DNA of 64,000 bases from Cacajao melanocephalus (GCA_963573385.1 CAUYLG010070662.1:1-64000); one strand, 5' to 3'. Shown: positions 1 through 10,776, counted from the first letter of the stretch. Made by a program: numbers and translations. The notes: generated by a model from the sequence alone, not told the origin.

Positions 1-372
1 AAGGGAGGGAGGAAGGAAAGGAAGGAGGGAGAGAGGGAGAAAAAAGGGAGGGAGGGAGGGAAGGAAAGAAGCAAGGAGGGAGGGAAGAAGGGAGAGAGGG
101 GGAGGGAGGGAGAAAAAAAGGGAGGGAGGGAGGGAAGGAAGGAAGGGGGGAAGGAAGGAGGGAAAGAAGGAAGGAGGGAGGGAGGGAAGGAGGGAGGGAG
201 GGAAGGAAGAGAGGAGGGAGGGAAGAAGGGAGGGAGGGAGGGAAAGAAGGAAGGAGGGAGGGAAGAAGGGAGGGAGGGAGGGAAGGAAGGAAGGAGGGAG
301 GGAGGGAGGGAGAAAAAAGGAGGGAGGGAAGGAAGGACGGGAGGGAGGGAGGGAGGGAGGGAGGAAGGGCCA
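1..372. repeat. Polypurine (GGGA/GGAA)n simple repeat
   Basis: Almost pure A/G on the + strand, built from GGAA, GGGA and AAAAAGGGAGGG units with drifting period. It runs off the left edge of the window. Homopurine-homopyrimidine tracts of this kind can form triplex DNA and vary in length between individuals. Confidence 0.95.
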
Positions 373-784
373 GCAAGAAGGGCATCTTCTGGAGATGGAT
401 GCCCTTGAGTGACCAGGGCAGTTTTACTTCTGGTCTCATCTGTCCCAGGGGCAGATGATCTGGGAGGAAAAGGAAGGAGACTGAGGAGGTGACTGCTATT
501 TCCATCCAGCTCCCCTCATCTACCTCCCACCCACATGTAGAAGTTTTCACTGTATTAAAATGAACCCCTTGCTTTCTCATTTATGTTAAAATTTTCCTTT
601 AAATAAAGAAAAGGAAAAAAGGTCATTCTTCAATCCACAATGAAAACTATAAAAGGGTTTTTAGGCTTGGAAAGTTTAGCTTGTCAGTTTTTCCTACTGT
701 TTAATAACTGCCTTGGGTGACAATGAATGAGTAAACATGTTTTACAAGCTTCTAATTCATAACTAACCCTGTGAGTTCACAGCT
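373..784. other. Unassigned single-copy-like sequence
   Basis: No repeat family, RNA or coding signal recognised. The right half is A/T-rich. Confidence 0.5.
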
Positions 785-955
785 TTACATAATATATATA
801 CATATATATATATATATACACACATATACACTCACACATACTGTGTACACATACACACTACATGCACACATACATACTACAATGTAATATATATAAATAC
901 ACATACTTATATATATGAATATATGAGTGTTTTCGTGTATGTGCGTGTGTGTAAG
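785..955. repeat. AT/CA-rich microsatellite
   Basis: Alternating TATATA, CACACA and TGTGTG blocks with interruptions. The 60-codon minus frame across it (Ile/Tyr/Val/Cys-rich) is only the translated repeat. Confidence 0.9.
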
Positions 956-984
956 TAATCTTTCCAATGTGTGCAGCTCATTAG

Positions 985-1230
985 AGTTTACAAAGCACTC
1001 TCTTTCCTCATAATCCTCATGATAATCCTGTGAGGTAGGCAGTTTAGGATTATCATCCCCAGTTTACAGGTACCTGTGGTTAAGGTAGAGAGACCAAGAA
1101 CCCACAGGTCTCTAAGGCTTCACAGTCCATATTACAGTTCTGCTCTCCATAGTCCTACAGTTGACTTCATGAGCTTAGGTAGTGCAATGCCCACTTCTGA
1201 ACCTGCAGGGACCCAAAGCCATGGGGATCC
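985..1230 (-). repeat. MIR SINE, antisense
   Basis: The MIR core is visible as 'atcctgtgaggtaggcagt' followed by 'catccccagtttacagg', then a degraded run toward 'acttctgaacctgcaggga'. These are reverse-complement MIR signatures. Confidence 0.75.
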
Positions 1231-1645
1231 TGAGGCATCATCTGTTTTGGGCTTCATGGCACAGACAAGAAAACTAAAGCTCAGAGTATTAATGCTAGCC
1301 TATATGGTGCTTCTGTGCAAATTAGAAAAACAATAGAAAAATAAAAATCATCTCTTTCTTACAACACTTCCCTCCCTTATTCCAACATTCTGATTTGTTA
1401 GAACAAGACACTTGATCAGTGATGAATACATGTTTACGATGTCTACAACTGGAAAGGTGAGCTTTGGTATGTGGTAGCATTGTGCAATGCAAAACCTGTG
1501 CAACTGTATTTGACATCCCCAGGATGGAGGTCTAACCAAGGTGAGGGCAAAGAAGACAGTAAGAGAGAAAGAAGGGAAGGTGAGATGAGAGAGACACAAC
1601 CTGACTTTCTGAGGTCTAAGAAGAAAATCCATTTTATTCAAAGGA
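1231..1645. other. Unassigned sequence
   Basis: No recognisable element. Overlapping short frames on both strands show no conserved domain or codon bias. Confidence 0.5.
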
Positions 1646-1649
1646 CACT

Positions 1650-1740
1650 GAGATAATAACAACTGTGTTTATTAAGCACTTAATCTTTTCTGATACTTAC
1701 AGTAATCCTGTGAGTGTTTTATGTTGCTAACTACTGCTAG
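1650..1740 (-). repeat. MIR fragment, antisense
   Basis: 'tttattaagcacttaatc' followed by 'acagtaatcctgtgagtg' matches the 3' half of a reversed MIR. Confidence 0.6.
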
Positions 1741-1809
1741 TATTTCTAGCGTGCATTATCAAGGAATAGTAATATTATTCAGAAAAACAGTGACAATTCA
1801 TATAGTTTA

Positions 1810-2240
1810 AGTATTCACAATGTTAGATACTGTGCCTAGTATTTCATGTACTTCATCTCATTTTAGCTTCATAACAACAATATGCCAGCCTGGGCAACAT
1901 AGCGAGACCTTATCTCTACAAAATTACAAAAATTAGCTGGGTATAGTGGTGTACATCTGTAGCCACAGCTACTCAGGAAGCTGAGGTGGGAGGATCACTT
2001 GAGCCTGGGAAGTCAAGGCTGCAGGGAGTTAAGATCGTATCACTGCACTCCAGCTTGGATGACCAAGTGAAATTCTGTCTCAAGAAAATCTCAAAACAAC
2101 AACAACAACAACAGCAACAACAACAAAATGAGAGTTAGCTTATTTCCCAGCATTTACAAGTGAGTATATAGAGATTCAGGGAGATACACTAACTTGCCTA
2201 AGGTCGCATGGTTAAATTGCACAACTGAGATTTGAGTATT
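1810..2240 (-). repeat. MIR SINE, antisense, split by an Alu
   Basis: Left part 1810-1884 ('tgtgcctagtatttcatgt', 'cttcataacaaca') and right part 2129-2240 ('acttgcctaaggtcgcatgg', 'aactgagatttgag') are collinear MIR pieces interrupted by the Alu at 1885-2128. The MIR is therefore older than the Alu. Confidence 0.75.
1885..2128 (+). mobile_element. AluJ, 5'-truncated
   Basis: Starts inside the left monomer at 'ccagcctgggcaacatagcg', includes the full right monomer to 'ctgtctcaag', and ends in a (CAA)n-modified tail. Divergence and the diagnostic 'gcgagacc' suggest an old AluJ. A possible target duplication, 'aacaacaatatg' against 'aacaacaaaatg', is obscured by the tail. Confidence 0.9.
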
Positions 2241-2650
2241 ATGAGGAAAGGGTAAAGGTCAGAGACACTTTCACATCCTCTAAAAGTGATTGAAATGCTT
2301 TACATTCTCAATCAGTACTAACTATGATAGCACATTAGAGCACCCTACTTTGCAGATGGGGCATCAATATCTCTGACTTCTCATTAGTCTACTCATTCCT
2401 TAATTGCATTGAGGCTACTGAGGAACGGAACCATCTAGACCACGCATCCAGGGAGTCTCTGCTCTGGGGACACAATGTTTGTTCCCATAGAGCTTTTCCC
2501 TGGTGCCCACCTTGCCTCCCTATCTCCACCTCTCCCTCACTGGATATCCAATCAATGTAAATGAATCTGAGTCTTATTAGAATTTATTTTTTAAGAACAG
2601 CAAGGCAAAACCAAACCAAAACCAGAAGTCTGCCAACAAAACTGGGCTTC
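2241..2650. other. Unassigned sequence
   Basis: No element recognised; no coding signal. Confidence 0.5.
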
Positions 2651-2654
2651 CTAC

Positions 2655-2770
2655 CTTTAGCAACCTCTTGTGTAAAACAGGAATAAGAATTATTACCACT
2701 TTAACAGAACATTTCAAGGATTCAGTGTGATGTAAAATCTCTGATTCAGTGCTTCTCCTTAATATATAAA
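2655..2770 (+). repeat. MIR fragment
   Basis: 'ttgtgtaaaacaggaataag' and the following run to 'aaggattcagtgtgatgtaa' follow the forward MIR middle (…TGTAAAATGGG…AGGATTAAATGAG). Confidence 0.6.
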
Positions 2771-2934
2771 ACATGTTCCCAAAACAAGAAGTGGTAATGG
2801 GTCAGGAACACTCATGTTGCACTAGAACTTTACAGTGTACATGGTACTTTCATGTCCATCAGCTCCTAGGCGATCTGAAGCCTCGCTACTGCTCCAGCTA
2901 GAACTCCTTCTTTCTCCCTTTGCTGAGGACCCTT

Positions 2935-3335
2935 CAATGACTGTGCCCACCTTGGTGCTCCTGAGCATGCCTCAGGGTCTTTGCTATTGCTACATCCTCA
3001 GTCTGGAGTAGTCTATGTTCAGCTAGCCACATGGCTCACTTCTTCCCACTTTCAGGTCTCTGCTCAAACATCACATCCTCAAAGAGGTTTGTCGTGATCA
3101 CCCTAACTAAAATGGTATTCCCCCCAACCTCTATCTTCATACCTTATTGTATTCTTTCAAACACATAGTACTCTTTGACTTCATATTGCTCATCTATTAT
3201 TTCACTATCATTGCCCCCACCCCCTGCACCTGGAACATAAGCTCCATGACAGGAGCTTGTTCAGTGCCTTATCCTCAGCTTCTAGAATAGTGTTCAGTAT
3301 GTAGTAGGTGCTCAATAAGTGGTCACTGAATGACT
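2935..3335 (+). repeat. L2 LINE 3' end
   Basis: Ordered L2 landmarks: 'cctcagggtctttgctattg', 'caggtctctgctcaaaca', 'aagctccatgacaggagctt', and the terminal 'gtaggtgctcaataagtggt' ending in 'tgaatga'. No ORF survives. Confidence 0.9.
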
Positions 3336-3349
3336 TAACTCATAGTTGT

Positions 3350-3530
3350 TCATGAAACTCAGAAGCTGGCAAGGCTAGCATTCTAATTCACGTGAATAAA
3401 CCAAGGCCCAAGGAGGTGAAGAACATTTTCTAAAGTCCTTCAGCCAGTGGGTAACAGGAGTGGGACTAGCAAACTGAGCTTCCAGACTCAAATCCAAAGC
3501 TCTTTGTATTTCACCAACTTATATTTCCTA
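3350..3530 (-). repeat. MIR SINE, antisense
   Basis: 'aaaccaaggcccaaggaggt' and 'gggactagcaaactgagctt' are degraded reversed MIR. Confidence 0.6.
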
Positions 3531-4005
3531 TTATTGCTCCCCTTCACCTCCAAGTATTCACTGGGAAATTGTTGTTATTTGGCATTTTACCTCTTAAGTG
3601 AGAAGCCCCAGAGATGGAGGTGTGAGGAGTGACTTCACAGGTTCTCCACCCAGACATAGGCCTTGCTAGAGGCCATGAAACTAGAGCTCTGGCCCTCAAC
3701 TGGGAGCAGGAAGACCAGCCACCAGCGGTTAGAAGGAGGAAGGGATTGATAAATAGAATGTGGGAGGAGGGCAGGAAGAGGATTGCTGTAGCCATCTCCA
3801 AGGCTCCAAAAAGGCAGGAGAAGTCCAATTAGCCTTTCAGAGTAATTTCCATTCTATAAAGAGGTAATGACTTACTTCACTGCCCACAGATTTCCATTTG
3901 CCTACTGGGGATAGCCAAGTTCTGCAGGGGAGGGAGCGACTCACTGACTCTTCAGCTCTCTGGAGAGGAAAGGAACCTGGGCTTGGACGGGGGCTGTGCT
4001 CTGAC
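3531..4005. other. Unassigned sequence
   Basis: Moderately GC-rich and probably single copy. Two short overlapping frames on opposite strands, no splice or codon support. Confidence 0.5.
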
Positions 4006-4090
4006 TTGCTTTTATACTTTGTGACTCACCTGCCCTCTCTGGACTTCAGTTCACTCATCTATTTAAAGAATTCTGGGGCCTAGAAAAATT
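4006..4090 (+). repeat. Probable MIR fragment
   Basis: 'actttgtgactcacctgccc' then 'ggacttcagttcactcatct' resembles the forward MIR (TGTGTGACCTTGGGC…CCTCAGTTTCCTCATCT). Confidence 0.45.
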
Positions 4091-4149
4091 GCGGGGATTG
4101 GTTTAAGGAAGATGGCATAGAGAAAGACATATGTCACGGCATGGATCAA

Positions 4150-4360
4150 GTGTTGAGTTCCTTGCTATAGGCCAGGCACTGGTGCTCTACATACACAATT
4201 GCTTTAACCTTCACAGAGACACTGTGAGGTTGGCATCGTGAAGCTCATTTTGAAGATGAAGAAATGGAGATGCTCACTATCTGTCAAGCATCTCACACAC
4301 AGATAGTGAGCAACAGTTTTGAGATTAGGACCCAGAGCTATCCAGGCTCTCAATAATTTG
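4150..4360 (-). repeat. MIR SINE, antisense
   Basis: 'ccaggcactggtgctctaca', 'cactgtgaggttggcatcgt' and 'attttgaagatgaagaaatg' are successive reversed MIR segments. It contains a 14-bp inverted repeat (separate entry). Confidence 0.7.
4271..4312. other. Perfect 14-bp inverted repeat, 14-nt loop
   Basis: Arms TGCTCACTATCTGT (4271-4284) and ACAGATAGTGAGCA (4299-4312) are exact reverse complements around a 14-nt spacer. The right arm lies where a reversed MIR would carry 'cacacagctagtgagt', so it may be MIR-derived and the left arm an inverted copy. No poly-U tract or conserved structure indicates an RNA gene. Confidence 0.9.
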
Positions 4361-4424
4361 TCCTCCTGGAATACAGAGTTGAAATATTGTCACCTGAAAT
4401 CCTCAGAGTCAGAGCTGAGGACTT

Positions 4425-4555
4425 TAAAGACCCACTATGTGAATCTCCCATTTTTCAGATGGAGAAAGAGGCACAGAAAGGAAAGTGATTTGCCTGAAGA
4501 CACACAGCAGGAGAAAAACAGTCTAATTAGAACTGAACCAGACTTTCTACTGAAC
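4425..4555 (-). repeat. MIR fragment, antisense
   Basis: 'ttttcagatggagaaagagg' then 'tgcctgaagacacacagcag' and 'ctgaaccagactt' match a reversed MIR. Confidence 0.7.
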
Positions 4556-4654
4556 TAGAAAGTGAATGTCTGTGTTAATGGCAGGCCACACTCCATCATT
4601 ATTGTCCAGTTGGTGGGCAGCCTGTTGGTTTGAAGGGCATGAGTTCCTAGAAGT

Positions 4655-4757
4655 GTCCTTCCCATCGTCCCTCTGGACCACAATATTCCCAGAGCGTAGC
4701 ACCAATGCTGGCACCCGGTGGGTACTCAGAATATTTTTGAAGTAGTGAATGAATGGA
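4655..4757 (+). repeat. L2 LINE terminal fragment
   Basis: 'agcgtagcaccaatgctggc' and 'gggtactcagaatatttttg' run to a terminal 'gtgaatgaatgg', the L2 3' end. Confidence 0.75.
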
Positions 4758-4939
4758 TTCCCAGTTTAGATTCATTCCTCTCTTACTGTTCTTGGAACCC
4801 TCTCACATTGTTACTGCTGTTTCCACTTGTCTCCCTATCTGATGTGATCTTTCTGTCCTTCTGCAAACTCAATCCTCGGGTCCCCATTTAATGTTCACAA
4901 ACAATCCCACCACTTCTCTTTCTACTTTAGTCAACAGGG

Positions 4940-5110
4940 ACCTCATTAGCTTATGTACCTGGGCAAGTTTCACAACTTTCTAAGCCTCAGTCTTCTCACC
5001 TACACAACAGGGATAGAGAGAGTAACAGTCTTCTGAAAGCTGTTGTGAGGATCAGCGATGCCAGACGAGCTTGGTGAGCACATATTACACATTCATGGCA
5101 ATGACGGTGT
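4940..5110 (+). repeat. MIR SINE
   Basis: 'cctgggcaagtttcacaact', 'taagcctcagtcttctcacc' and 'gctgttgtgaggatcagcga' are forward MIR landmarks. Confidence 0.8.
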
Positions 5111-5233
5111 TGTCAAGGTCAACATCATCATCACCTTGCCTAGTTCTACAGCCTGCAGGTTGTTCTGCTCACTCTTATAGAACTTCATTTTCCACTGAAT
5201 GTGTTCCTTTCAACAGGACCAATTTTTTTTTGT

Positions 5234-5292
5234 GAGGGGCACAGGTGTGTGTGAGTGTGTGTGTGTGTGTGTGTGGGTGTGGGTGTGGGTGT
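5234..5292. repeat. (TG)n / (GGGTGT)n microsatellite
   Basis: About 15 TG units followed by several GGGTGT units. This alternating purine-pyrimidine run has Z-DNA potential. Confidence 0.95.
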
Positions 5293-5344
5293 ACTAGAGG
5301 CCCGCTATTTGTGAAGCCCTGACCTATGAAGGTATCATCAAAAC

Positions 5345-5575
5345 CCTTGCCCACATGGCACCTTACAGTTTACAAAGTACTTTTTTCTTTTTTTATTTTG
5401 AACCTTAAAACAGCACTTAGAAGCAGATGATTCTATTTTTGTCTTATAGATGAGGCAAGGTGAGTATCAGAAAAGGGAGTTGATTTGTCACAACAGTAAA
5501 TAGAATATGTAGAATTACTATAAAGGATCTAGGATCCGAAACCAGCTCTGCTGACTGTCAAACAGTCTTTCCTCA
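5345..5575 (-). repeat. MIR SINE, antisense
   Basis: 'tacagtttacaaagtactt', 'gtcttatagatgaggcaagg' and 'gatccgaaaccagctctgct' are reversed MIR segments with a T-rich interruption. Confidence 0.7.
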
Positions 5576-6014
5576 GCATCTCTATACACAAGATAAAAGG
5601 ATAATTAGAGGGCAAAGAAGAAAGTGTTTCCTTTGAAGGAAGTGCTAGGAAGAAAGCAAAAGTCAGGGCTACTGGGCAAGGAAGAGGTAGCTTGGAAGAT
5701 GTTCACAGGTGTCACCAACCAGGTGGCAGGACTGAGTGTGGGCTCCGCATCTGCAGCTTCATTTCCATCCCATACCTCTCTTCTATCTCTGAATTTTTAA
5801 ACATGCTTCCCGATAAGCTGAATTCTCATTTGGATATTAATATGAATCCTAGCTTTCTCTATTTTTTCTTGTGACGGCACCCTGACTTCGTTCAGGGGTT
5901 GACCCCTCAGGAAATGGCAAAACCTTAGCATAAGCCAATCATTGTTTGGCAATGGTTGGTTTAGAGTTACAGACATGAGATCGAGATGTGAGGGAAAGTG
6001 TGTTGAAGAGCTTC
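5576..6014. other. Unassigned sequence
   Basis: No element or coding signal recognised. Confidence 0.5.
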
Positions 6015-6350
6015 TGAGAAAGGCTTCATCTCTCTCTTATGATGGAAGCAAAGGGACAGAGTCCATTTCTGCTACCGAAAGTGTCTGGATATGTGGCTAG
6101 AAGCCTTGCAAGCCATTCCTTGATTAGCACCAGGTTGCCATCTTGCTACTGTCCTGAGGAAGGAGCCAATACACTGTTGGAGGTGGAAACAAGGGCATTA
6201 CAGAGACCCAGAGCCGGGTGCCTGATATGCCACTTTGGGATACACCCTACTTTTGGACTTCTGGTAGCCTGAGATAATACATTTTCTTGTTTTTAAATCC
6301 ATTTGAGTTGAAGTTACTGTTACTAGCAGCCAAAGGCCCCCTGACTCTTT
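6015..6350 (+). repeat. Probable MLT1-type MaLR LTR, 3' part
   Basis: 'ctactgtcctgaggaaggag', 'cttttggacttctggtagcc' and 'tgagataatacattttcttg' followed by 'tttgagttgaagttactgtt' and 'gcagccaaaggc' fit the U3/R-to-U5 end of old mammalian MaLR LTRs. The U5 end is eroded and no partner LTR is seen. Confidence 0.5.
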
Positions 6351-6493
6351 GTGGCTCCTATATGCAGGCTGCTTAGTGACTCAAGAAGTTGTCATTTATG
6401 GTGTCAACAACCTACTGAGCAGACATCAGAAGTGATTAGTCACAAATAATAAAGATAAAACAGTTAAGAATGTTTGGCTTTTTTCAATTTAGA

Positions 6494-6690
6494 CCAGTAC
6501 CCCTTAAACTTTATCATTCATGCATCAGAATCACCTGGGATGTCTTGCTAAAACATAGATTGTGGGAACACATCACTAGAGTAACTAACTCAGTAGGCCT
6601 ATGGTGGAGTTTAAGAATTTAATTTTCTATCAAGTTCCTAGGTAATGCTGTTGCTGTTGGTATGAGGACCACATTTGAGAAGAACTGATT
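6494..6690 (-). mobile_element. MER5A hAT-Charlie MITE, antisense
   Basis: Start 'cttaaactttatcattcatg' plus 'catcagaatcacctgggatg', middle 'aactcagtaggcctatggtg', end 'tgaggaccacatttgagaag': a nearly full-length reversed MER5A of about 190 bp. Non-autonomous, no transposase. Confidence 0.85.
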
Positions 6691-7020
6691 TAGACAACTG
6701 TATAATAATTTTCCTTATCTTATTAGCATATAAATATCATTTATTGAATGGAAGAATAGAAAGTAGAACTACATCTAGCAGTCATGCACCTGGAAACTTC
6801 TGGCGGATGTGACTTGCAATGACTGTCACCCTTACCCTGTGTATTGTAGAAATAAAGACTGAGACTTAGGGCTCCAAATATCTACTGTTTCAGACTCAGA
6901 GAGCTTAGGATATAGGTACAATGATTGAGAGAGAAAACAAAATGAATCTCCTGTCTTCATATTCCACTGGAGGCAGCAGCTAACATGTTTGACAGATCAA
7001 AAAGATACTATTATTTTTAA
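6691..7020. other. Unassigned sequence
   Basis: Nothing recognised. Confidence 0.5.
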
Positions 7021-7024
7021 TGCA

Positions 7025-7135
7025 TCATTGTAATCACTTACACTTTATAAATTCCTTCTACATCAGAATCTCATTTAATCTTCATAACAACATTGTAATA
7101 ATGATCATTATGATAATAAGTAGAATGAGGGCCTT
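7025..7135 (-). repeat. MIR fragment, antisense
   Basis: 'aatctcatttaatcttcata' then 'acaacattgtaataatgatc' matches the reversed MIR 3' half; poorly preserved. Confidence 0.55.
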
Positions 7136-7138
7136 TTC

Positions 7139-7632
7139 TCAAAGATGGAGATAAGAGGAAGGACTAGCTTGTAGCTCCTGCCCAGACGAACAGAGCAGCA
7201 TGGGGAGATTCGTATTGTGAACTTTTGCTCCAAGAACTACTGCAGGAACATACCAGGAAGCCAAGAGAATCCACAGTCCGTTTGAAAGAACAAGATCACT
7301 GCCACAGGCTCCTTGAGATGCTGAAAAACTGTGAGTCTTGTTGCTTTCTCAACAGAGAGGCTTGTGGTCTGGGGCAAGTTCTCAGCCCTGGCTACCAGGT
7401 GCCTGGAAATAAAACTTGGTGCTGTTGAGGGGACACAGTGGAAGTGAGACTGGTCTTTAGGACTGCAGGCTGCATGGGAGCAGGGTGAGGCCTGTGGCTG
7501 CCAGCTTTCCTCCACTTCCCTGGTGACCTGTATGACTCAGCAGAGGCAGCCATAATCTCTCTAGGAACATAATTCCATTGGTCTGGGAACCACACCCTGA
7601 TTCCTCATAGCAGCCACAGCAAGCCCCTGTGC
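7139..7632 (+). repeat. L1 5'-UTR-like island
   Basis: The block is GC-richer than both flanks, with phrases I associate with older primate L1 5' UTRs: 'aaagatggagataagaggaa', 'gtgaacttttgctccaagaa', 'actactgcaggaacatacca', 'gtctgggaaccacaccctga'. The match is from memory and needs a database check. It stops at about 7632 with no ORF1 following, which is unusual because L1 insertions normally keep the 3' end. Frames of 67-92 codons on both strands have no recognisable domain. Confidence 0.4.
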
Positions 7633-7984
7633 AAATAAATTCTACCTTTTAATAATTGTATTTATAATATTAAAATTCATGTTTGTCTATATGGTTTTGT
7701 GATCAAGCTATTAAAATGTCTTGTCACTGTAAATCATTTGGGTTAGTACAAATATGACAAAATTATTAAAAGCAACCTAAAAATACATAACACTATTGTT
7801 GTCTTTTAAAGGTAGAAAGAGGACTATATTAAAATAAGTTCATCTCTCCTGTTAGAAATGAGGAAATTTTGTAAAATACAACAACCAAAAGCATCTTGGT
7901 CACAACTGCTAACTACCAGCCTGAGAGATTTTATTCTTTAATACTCGTTTGAAACTTTTGTATTACAAATAGTCAACAGCTAAT
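7633..7984. other. AT-rich unassigned spacer
   Basis: Separates the L1 5'-UTR-like island from the L1 3' end. No L1 similarity recognised. Confidence 0.5.
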
Positions 7985-9662
7985 CTGCTGAAAGAAATCA
8001 TAGGTGACACATACAAATGGAAATACATCCCATATTCATGAATGGTAGAATCAATATTATGAAAATGACCATACTACCAAAAGTAATCTATAAATTCAAT
8101 GCAATTCCCATCAAAATGCCCCCACCATTCTTCATAGAACTAGAAAAAACAATCCTAAAATTTATGTGGAACTAAAAAAGAGCCTGCATAGCAAAGCAAG
8201 ACTAAGCAACAAATCTGGGGACATTACATTACCTAACTTCAAACTATACGATAAGGCCATAGTCATAAAAACTGCATGCTATTGGTGTAAAAATAGGCAC
8301 ACAGACCAATGAAATGGAAAGGAGAACCTAGAAATAAAGCCAAAGACTTATAACCGCTGACCTTCAACAAAGAAAACAAAAACATAGAGTGGGGAAAGGA
8401 CATCCTATTTAACAAATGGTGCTGAGATAACTGGCAAGCCATATGTAGGAGAATGAAACTGGATCTTCATCTCTCACCTTATTACAAAAATCAACTCAAG
8501 ATGGATCAGGGACTTAAATCTAAGACCTGAAACCATAAAGATTCTAGAAGATATCATCGGACAAGAGAAAAACCCTTCTGGACATTGGCTTAGGCAAAGA
8601 TTTCATGACAAAGAACTCAAAAGCAAACACAACAAAAAACAAAGATGAATAGATAGGATTTAATTAAACTAAAAAGCTTCTTGCATAGCAAAAGAAATAA
8701 TCAGCAGAGTTAACTGACAGCCCACAGAGTGGGAGAAAAACCACCATCCATACAACCGACAAAGGACTAACATCCAGATTCTACAAGGAACTCCAACAAA
8801 TCAACAAGAAAAAAACAAATAATCCCATTAAAAAGTAGGTTAAGAACATGAATAGACAATTCTCAGAAGATACACAAATGGCCAACAAGCATATAAAAAA
8901 TGCTCAACATCACTATCAAGAAAATGCAAATCAAAACAACAATGTAATACTACCTTACTCCAGCAAGAATGGCCATAAACAAAAAATCAAAAAATAATAG
9001 ATGTTGGTGCGGATGCAGTGAAAAGGAACACTTTTATGTTTTTGGCAGGAATGTAAACTAGTACAACCCCTATGAAAAACAGTGTGGAGATTCCTAAAAG
9101 AACTAAAGGTAAATCTACTGTTTGATCCAGCAATCCCACTACTAGTTATATATCCAGAAGAAAATAAGTCATTACACAAAAAAGATACTTGTGCACACGT
9201 TTATAGCAGTACAAGTCACAATTGCAAAAATATAGAACCAGCCCAAATGCCCATCAATCAATGAGTGGATAAAGAAAATGTGGCATATATATGCCATGGA
9301 ATACTCTTCAGCTATACAAAGGCATGAAATAATGGTATTCACAGTGACCTGGATGGAACTGGAGACTATTCATCTAAGTGAAGTAACTCAGGAATAAAAA
9401 ACCAGACATCATATGTTCTCACTCATATGTGGGAGCTAAGCTAAGAGGTTGCAAAGGCATAAGAATGAAACATTGAACTTTGGGGACTCCAGGAAAGGGT
9501 GAGGGGGAGCGAGGGATAAAAGACTACACATTGGGTACAGAGTACACTTCTTGGGTGATGGGTGCACCAAAATCTCAGAAATCACCACTGAACAACTTAT
9601 TTATGTAATCAAACACCACCTGTTTCCCCAAAATGTACTGAAGTAAAACATTTAAAGAAAAA
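7985..9662 (+). mobile_element. 5'-truncated L1 (primate age), ORF2 C-terminal part plus 3' UTR
   Basis: Begins in the reverse-transcriptase C-terminal part of ORF2 ('tgaaagaaatcataggtgac', 'attcaatgcaattcccatca'), continues through the cysteine-rich end region ('ccagcaatcccactactagt'), and ends in a 3' UTR with 'catatgttctcactcatatg' and 'aaaacatttaaagaaaaag'. The reading frame is broken repeatedly; the surviving frame at 9082-9264 is only 60 codons. Divergence suggests an L1PB/L1MA-age copy. Dead, and no clear target duplication. Confidence 0.93.
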
Positions 9663-9719
9663 GTTTTTTAAAGAATGCGGATGAAGCGGAAGAAGAATTG
9701 TCAGCAGAGGGTAAGTAGA

Positions 9720-9845
9720 AGGAAGAGGATTACTTCCATTGTATAGATTTGAAAACTGAGGCTGAATGACTTGTCCCTGTTATACAGCAAGTAAATCCCT
9801 GAGGGAATACTTTAAGCCAGTTTTGTTTTCCACTAAATTCTGTAT
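9720..9845 (-). repeat. MIR fragment, antisense
   Basis: 'ttccattgtatagatttgaa', 'aactgaggctgaatgacttg' and 'atacagcaagtaaatccctg' are reversed MIR segments. Confidence 0.75.
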
Positions 9846-10415
9846 TGTCTCTACTAAAGCAGCTGCGTTTTGTCACAGGTATTAGCTACGAATAAAAAAT
9901 AAAATTTAGAAATTCTAGGGCTATCATGCCTTCCATTCTTGCTTCAGAAACATCTCATATGCTCTAAGAACCCACCAAGCATCTTCACTCAACTAGGAAC
10001 AAAGACCCTAAAACTAAGATAGAAAAATCTAGAAGTCAAAACAACTACTCCAATGTCCTAGGAGACTCTTTCATGACCTCATCTGAGGGCTATTAACTGT
10101 TATTAAGATAAAGTTCAAGAGAGCATGCCTTTCTCATAACCAATCCCATTGCATAATTCAGAGACCCCCCCTTTTTTTTTTTTTAAAATGACAGTTATAA
10201 TAAGTGACGGAAGGCAGTGTGGTAGCAAAGGAAGAGACAGAAAGGTCATCAAAAGCAGACATAGGAGATGATTTAAACACTTTGAGATGGACATTTTGAT
10301 CGAAAGGAAAGAAAATAAGAAAAACAAGAAAAAGCCTGCTTATTTCCCTAATGCTCCTGAGTAAACCCGGAGCATCTGGTCAGCAGCAGAGCTCACTCAG
10401 CCTCTCAGGTTGACC
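9846..10415. other. Unassigned sequence with a CCCCCC-T(n) run
   Basis: No family recognised. A CCCCCCC/T12 run near 10166-10184 is the only local irregularity. Confidence 0.5.
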
Positions 10416-10419
10416 TGGT

Positions 10420-10610
10420 ATAGAAAAAGAGCATGGTGACTTGAATAGGTTACTAAACATCGCTGAGCCTCCACCTGCTCAGTTTTCAAATGGAAGGTCA
10501 TCATGCCTTCTTTGCTGCATTGTGAGGACTGGCGATATGGTAAGAAAGATCATAATAGTCTCTGGTCTAAAGTAGGCCCTAAATAATAGAGAGCCCTTGT
10601 TATTTTGATG
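10420..10610 (+). repeat. MIR SINE
   Basis: 'gtgacttgaataggttacta', 'gctgagcctccacctgctca', 'gcattgtgaggactggcgat' and 'agtaggccctaaataataga' are ordered forward MIR landmarks. Confidence 0.75.
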
Positions 10611-10776
10611 ATAATGGCACATACGAGGCAGCGGGCAAAAAAGAGGTGCTGATGGGATGGCTACCAGGTTTGGCTTGGGTAAACATGGGCACTTCCTATT
10701 TAACCCAGCCTTTGAGACCAGATTCAAATATTATTTTCTAGAGTCATAATTTGCTAAACCAAGCAGTTCACCTTTT

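Noticed and set aside
4271..4312. Intrinsic terminator or small RNA from the 14-bp hairpin
   Set aside because: No T-tract follows and intrinsic terminators of that type are not used in nuclear Pol II genes; more likely a local inverted copy in a MIR.
9082..9264. 60-codon + frame with L1 ORF2-like peptide
   Set aside because: It is a scrap of the broken L1 ORF2 in a 5'-truncated copy, not a functional gene.
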